Source: Tethya wilhelma
Taxonomy: Eukaryota; Porifera; Demospongiae; Tethyida; Tethyidae
Direction: 5' to 3'
Length of the DNA stretch: 64,000 nucleotides
NCBI GenBank assembly: GCA_964030475.1
Contig: CAXIPT010000002.1
Span: forward strand, 1,500,519 to 1,564,518
This document shows positions 59,501 through 64,000 of this stretch, one piece after another. Both the position numbers and the translations under genes were made by a program. Within the stretch, counting starts at the first letter, position 1. Every line of letters starts with the position of its first letter. The notes beneath the pieces were generated by a model. It saw only the letters and a list, made by a program, of their open reading frames with translations, did no database searches and was not told the DNA's origin.

Positions 59501-62042
59501 ACCACAACCGTATGACATTTGTCACAACAGCTTGAACCTACGCTGGACTAAACCTAAATATGGGGGAAATCTAGTAACTAGTTACATCATTCACCACAAG
59601 GAAATAGGTGTGCATGGTGATATAGCAATTTGGAAACAACAAGACTGTGCAGGTATCAACAGTGACACTGTCGTTGGTGGACTTACACCTGGAAAACAAT
59701 ATATTTTTAAATTAGAGGCAAAATGTGATGGTTATATATACTACCAGTGTAGGTGCTATGAGTGAGATTAGTCATCCAGTCAAGACAAAATCAACTTCTC
59801 CTCCAGGAAAACCTAAAATATTAGGTGACATAACTCATGAGAGCATTAGTGTATCCTGGACCCCTCCTAAATATGGTGCTAACAATGTAAATGGCTACAC
59901 CATTCACTATCGTGCTAGAGATGATCTAGCTGATGATTGGAAAACATGTACAGTGCACTCTGCCACTATTCTTTCTCATACTGTGAACAAGCTCCAATCA
60001 AAAACAAATTACATCTTCAAGGTTAGCTCAACTTGCACTACTGGCACTGGAACTGAAAGTGAATGCAGTGAATCCATTGAAACCATGCCGTCATGTAAGC
60101 CAGGTAAACCAGAAGCAGTTGATATAACCCATGAATCGATCAGTTTACAGTGGTGTGTACCTGAGTATGGCTCGGTCATGAGCTACATTGTGTACTATCA
60201 CGAAGAGAATCGACCAGGAGGAGCCTGGCAAGAAAAGCATTCAAGCGAAAACCGTGTTCAATTGGAAAATCTTACCCATAAAACAGAGTACTCTGTTTCA
60301 GTTTCCCCACAACTTGAGTCAGGAACTGGAATGGGCATTGAGTATAGTGAAACCATTTCAGTAAAAACTAAGCACATCCCATTAGCTCAACGTATGAAAG
60401 AGAAATCACATCTAATTGAGAGAGGTCAAGGATGACATCCAGATATATATCAGGTTCCAATTCGAACTGTTAGAACTGATCGTAAGTACATGATTCGAAA
60501 ATTCTTTGTTGGAGAAGCTGATGTTAGGCCAAATTGCGCATTTAATAACATCAGCAGTGGAAAAGTGATCATGATAGTTGGAGCCACTGGAACTGGAAAG
60601 ACTACTCTCATCAATGGTCTTGTAAACTACTTCCTTGGAGTTAAATGGGAGCATACATATCGCTTCAAAATGATTGTTGAAAAGGAATCAGAGTCAGATC
60701 AAACAAAAAGCCAAACAAAGTGGATAACTGCTTATACGATTCAACAAATGGAAGAATGTCCAGTCAACTATCCTCTAACAATCATCGATACTCCTGGATT
60801 TGGAGACACTGAAGGAATTGAGAGAGACCAAAGACTAGTTGAACAGATTAAAGCATTTTTTGTACCAAAGGAGATGGAGGTATAGACCATATCAATGTCA
60901 TTGGATTTGCTACTCAATCTGGTCTTGCAAGACTAACAAGCCTACAGAAGTATGTCTTCCACTCTGTTATGTCAATATTTGGTAAAGATATGAAAGACAA
61001 TATTTGCATGCTGGTTACTTTCGCTGATGGTGCAGTCCCTCCTGTACTAAAGGCTGTTCAAACTGCTGGCGTTCCTTATAGCAAGGATTATTTGTTCAAC
61101 AATTCAGCACTATTTGCTGCCGCAAGTGAAGTTAGAGGAGGTAAAATGTTTTGGGATATGGGCACCGAAAGTTTCAAACAATTCTTTGATGAATTAGTAC
61201 AAATTCCACCAAAAAGTTTACTGCTAACCAAAGAAGTACTTGAGGAAAGAGAGCATTTGGAAGTGTGTGTTGAAACTCTTCAGGATCAGGTCAGAGATGG
61301 GCTGGCAAAGATTGATGCATTGTATCAAGTAGAATTTGAGATAAAGAAACATGAAGCTCAACTTCGTGAAAATAAAGCTTTCAAATTCACTATAAAGGTC
61401 CCAAAACAAAGGAAAATTGACCTTGATCCTGGCATATATGTTACTAATTGCCTCACTTGCAATCGTACATGTCATTATCCATGTCGAATACCAAGAAATG
61501 AAAACAAGCATAGCTGTGCTGCCATGGGAGACAAGCGCCACACAACTGAAGCTGAATGTAAGGTTTGTCCTGGAAAGTGTCACTGGAGATTTCATGTCAA
61601 CAATTCTTACAGATTTGTAACATATCAGGAAGATGAAGAGCAAACATCGGAAGATCTGAAGAAGAGGTATTATGATGCAAAAGATGGAAAGTTGAAGGTT
61701 GGAAATATGATTGCTAAACTGCACCAAGAGTTAGCTGAATGGTATAAAGATGTGCTTAAAACAATTCAGCAAACTCACAAAATTCTGAAGAGATTGCATG
61801 AAATAGCCTTGAAACCAAATCCTTTGACTGAAGTTGGGTACATTGATCTGTTGATCCAGTCTGAACAAGATACAGCTGAACCAGGCTACATACAGCGTAT
61901 AGAGTCGTTGAAAAAAATCAAGGATAAAGCAAAACTTCTTTCATTGCCACATGACAAGCTCAGCTCAAGCACTGATGGAGAGAAGCCATGGGAAAGTTTC
62001 CTTACAGAGATAAAGAGTGATAATAAAAATAGTAGCTGTTAA
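53543..62042 (+). pseudogene. Intronless 23 x FN3 - GTPase - Cys/His protein, nine lesions
   Basis: Fibronectin III units of about 98 residues repeat 23 times from 53567 to about 60375. Each opens with a C/S-x-PGKP linker and TH(N/D)S, then LxWxKPEYGS, and closes with YVFKVxPxC. A linker (PLAQRMKEKSH, DIYQVPIRTV) leads to a P-loop domain: Walker A GATGTGKTT at 60580-60606, G3 DTPGFGD at 60787-60807, and TFADG at about 61018 where NKxD would stand. A helical part and a Cys/His domain follow (CLTCNRTCHYPC, CPGKCHWRFH, 61450-61590), ending at TAA 62040-62042. In-frame stops are at 54783 (TAA), 56941 (TGA, at a Trp position), 58735 (TAA) and 60433 (TGA). Frame changes are near 54650, 55882, 59275, 59735 and 60852, the last in a T6 run. 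No introns fit. The G-domain/Cys-His combination occurs, as I recall, in uncharacterised fish and invertebrate proteins. A cytosolic or matrix GTPase role is only inference. The true start may lie upstream of the ATG at 53543. Confidence 0.85.
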
Positions 62043-62840
62043 ATCTATTGCTGTAGACCTGTTATAGTCTAAGAATATAATTTTGAATGAATAATGAATG
62101 ATTGATTTAGTGAATGTTGAATTATTACACAACTAAAATCTAGTAATGTTTTTTTATTGATTGCTTGTGCAATTATTTAGTTTTTTCCCCTTGTGTGCAT
62201 TATTATTTAGACATTGTCTTTTACATTAATTAAGCAAACTACGTATACAATGTATAATTATTACTGTGTAGGGTATGTACCAAGCAATTATACTATTATA
62301 ATTATAACAGTGAACAGACAAGTTTCTAACTTAGTATTATAACGAAATAATTTAGAACAAAATATTAATGCTGTTGAGATTCGATAATCTAGCAAGCAAT
62401 CCATTGGATCCAAATCAATAGTAATAATTTTATACATGACACACATAATACTAACAAAAACTAACTATACAAACATGCACTTTATGCTTGTATAGTTATG
62501 TACAGTGGTCCAAAAATAATTCTCATGCATGCAGTCACTATAAAATTAATTTTAATGCAAAAAAAAAGTTACTGGGACTATATAAAAATTAAAAGACTCA
62601 GTGAGTATTGGTAATTGGAGTACCTGTTAATGTTTCAGCCCTTGACTGCCCCTCACACACCCTCTGCAACAGTGCCTTCATATCCGAAGTGAATTTCACC
62701 TGCCGGGGAAAAACACAATTCATGCAAGTTAATAAATCACACAATAAATAGATGCTACGTAGCACAATAATTATTTTTATGATTGGTGGAGCATAGACAA
62801 CAATAACTACAAGCTGTAACAACAGTGTTAAAATGAAATG
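62043..62840. other. 3' flank and spacer between the two paralogous segments
   Basis: AT-rich. Nothing is seen except the exon-like patch at 62598-62699. The break in homology with the upstream copy lies near 62840, where a short unrelated ATAATAAA-type stretch precedes the second copy. Confidence 0.5.
62598..62699 (-). other. Possible terminal exon, minus strand
   Basis: After a strong acceptor (tttttccccggcag) the minus strand reads VKFTSDMKALLQRVCEGQSR and AETLTGTPITNTH before TGA, 33 codons. No partner exon is visible to the right within the window. Confidence 0.25.
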
Positions 62841-63468
62841 ATAAATAATAAAGTTAAGATTGATGCATTGAATCAAGTAGAATATGAAATAAAGAAGCAT
62901 GAAGCTCAACTTTGTGAGAATATAAAGCCTTCATGCAAATTCACTATAAAGCTTAAGGTCCCAAAACAAAGGAGAATTGACCTTGATCCAGGCATATATG
63001 TTACTAATTGCCTCACTTGCAATCGTACATGCCATTATCCTTGTTATATCCCAAAAGATGAAGACAAACATAGCTGTGCTGCCATGGGAGACAATCGGCA
63101 CACACCTGAAGCTGAATGCAGTGTTTGTCCTGGAAAGTGTCACTGGAGATTTCATGTCAACAAACCTTACAGATTTGAAACATACCAGGAAGATCAAGAG
63201 CGAACATCAGAAGATGTAAAAAGGAGGTATTGTGATGCTGAAGATGGAAAGTTGAAGGTTGGAAATACGTATAATTGCTAAACTGCATCAAGAGTTAGCT
63301 GAGTGGTACAAAGATGTGCTCGAAACAATTCAGCAAACTCACAAAATTCTAAAAAGATAGCATGAAAACCAAATCCTCTGCATGACTGTTGGGTACATTG
63401 ATCTGTTGATCCAGTCTGAACAAAATATAATATTATAATTATAGCCGAACCAGGCTATACTTACAACG
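62841..63468 (+). pseudogene. Partial tandem copy of the Cys/His C-terminal domain
   Basis: Matches 61297-61890 at roughly 90 percent by eye. It contains KIDALNQVEYEIKKHEAQL, CLTCNRTCHYPC, HSCAAMGDNRHT, CPGKCHWRFH and RTSEDVKRRY, then loses frame near 63267 (tacgtataattg inserted or altered) and has a TAG at about 63357. It lacks FN3 and GTPase parts and ends exactly where a family 2 MITE begins (63472), after the ccgaaccaggcta block shared with 61870. An additional Cys in KPSCKF distinguishes it. A dead fragment of a second gene. Confidence 0.85.
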
Positions 63469-63471
63469 TAT

Positions 63472-64000
63472 ACAAGTAGTAAAAATTTTAAAAAATAAGT
63501 AGTGTAGGAATGGGCAGTGCGGTAAAAAGTATTGGAACAAGGTACGGTCTCAAGTTCGGCACATGAATACTTCATTTGTTTTCTTGATCCAGTGTCCTGT
63601 TGCGATGATCTGTACATCAGTATTTATTGCATTGGTTCAAATTTCTACTATAGCTGATCACTTGGCTAATCAATGGAATAAACTATAACAGACAGGTATA
63701 CAACCTAAACTGGACTGGCAGTCAAAATGAAGTAGTCATGTGCCGAACTTGAGACCGTACCTTGTTCCAATACTTTTTACCGCACTGCCCATTCCTACAC
63801 TACTTATTTTTTAAAATTTTTACTACTTGTTCATTCACTTTTTTCAACACTACAGTGTGGAAACTATCAGAGACTGGTTAGTCTGTACAAAAAGGTTGAG
63901 TAATGGCTACATGCACTTCATTTTGCTGGAGGCTAGTGCGCATGCGCATAAAATGCCACGTGGATAGAGAATGACCTTTGAACTCTATCTGCAAAGATGG
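63472..64000 (+). mobile_element. Family 2 element, palindrome and start of body
   Basis: Palindrome 63472-63830 (acaagtagtaaaaatttt and mirror), followed by ttcattcacttttttcaaca and cagtgtggaaactatcagag as in the 20.5 kb copy. It runs off the window end. Confidence 0.8.

Noticed and set aside
61224..61727. 167-residue minus-strand reading opposite the Cys/His domain
   Set aside because: Shadow of the plus-strand coding sequence; it lacks its own motifs.

Overview
This window is animal nuclear DNA. It is AT-rich, most genes have short GT-AG introns, and the rest is densely packed with small DNA transposons, a tRNA-derived SINE, dead LTR retrotransposons and microsatellites. The gene content (an ankyrin/TRPA-type channel, an FN3-repeat GTPase, a type II membrane protein) and the many palindromic mini-elements suggest an early-branching invertebrate. 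A demosponge such as Amphimedon is my best guess, as inference only. No bacterial operons, rRNA, CRISPR arrays or convincing free-standing tRNA genes were seen.

Layout. 0-13 kb is mostly repeats: a decayed minus-strand copy of a multicopy transposase-like family (2157-3760), several TTAA- or TA-flanked MITEs, hairpins and a 330-bp tandem duplication. At 13.5-14.5 kb lies the 3' part of a spliced gene with a C-terminal module found in uncharacterised metazoan proteins. 16-21.7 kb is a mosaic of two palindromic element families plus a 622-bp tandem duplication that looks identical by eye. At 22.8-23.7 kb there is an intact single-exon type II membrane protein. 26.8-34.2 kb holds a dead Ty3/gypsy element, a fold-back element with a second MITE nested in its arm, and two antisense gypsy remnants. 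35.8-36.6 kb is an intronless 254-residue basic ORF with a 3' A-tract, probably a retroposed or element-encoded protein.

The best gene is at 37.5-46.5 kb. Sixteen exons can be joined without a break into a 796-residue TRPA-like cation channel with about five ankyrin repeats, six membrane segments and a recognisable pore, although transposons sit in several introns. 47.4-53.2 kb follows with three SINE copies, a hAT-like transposase pseudogene split by a pogo/Tc1-like element that itself carries a TTAA MITE, and older fragments.

53.5-62.0 kb is the most unusual object: an intronless tandem array of 23 fibronectin type III domains joined to a P-loop GTPase domain and a Cys/His-rich C-terminal domain. 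It is interrupted by nine lesions (four in-frame stops and five frameshifts), although every domain is still easily readable. A partial tandem copy of its C-terminal domain (62.8-63.5 kb) ends against a palindromic MITE. The clean TRPA gene nearby argues against a generally bad assembly, so this is either a recently dead gene or a locus needing resequencing.
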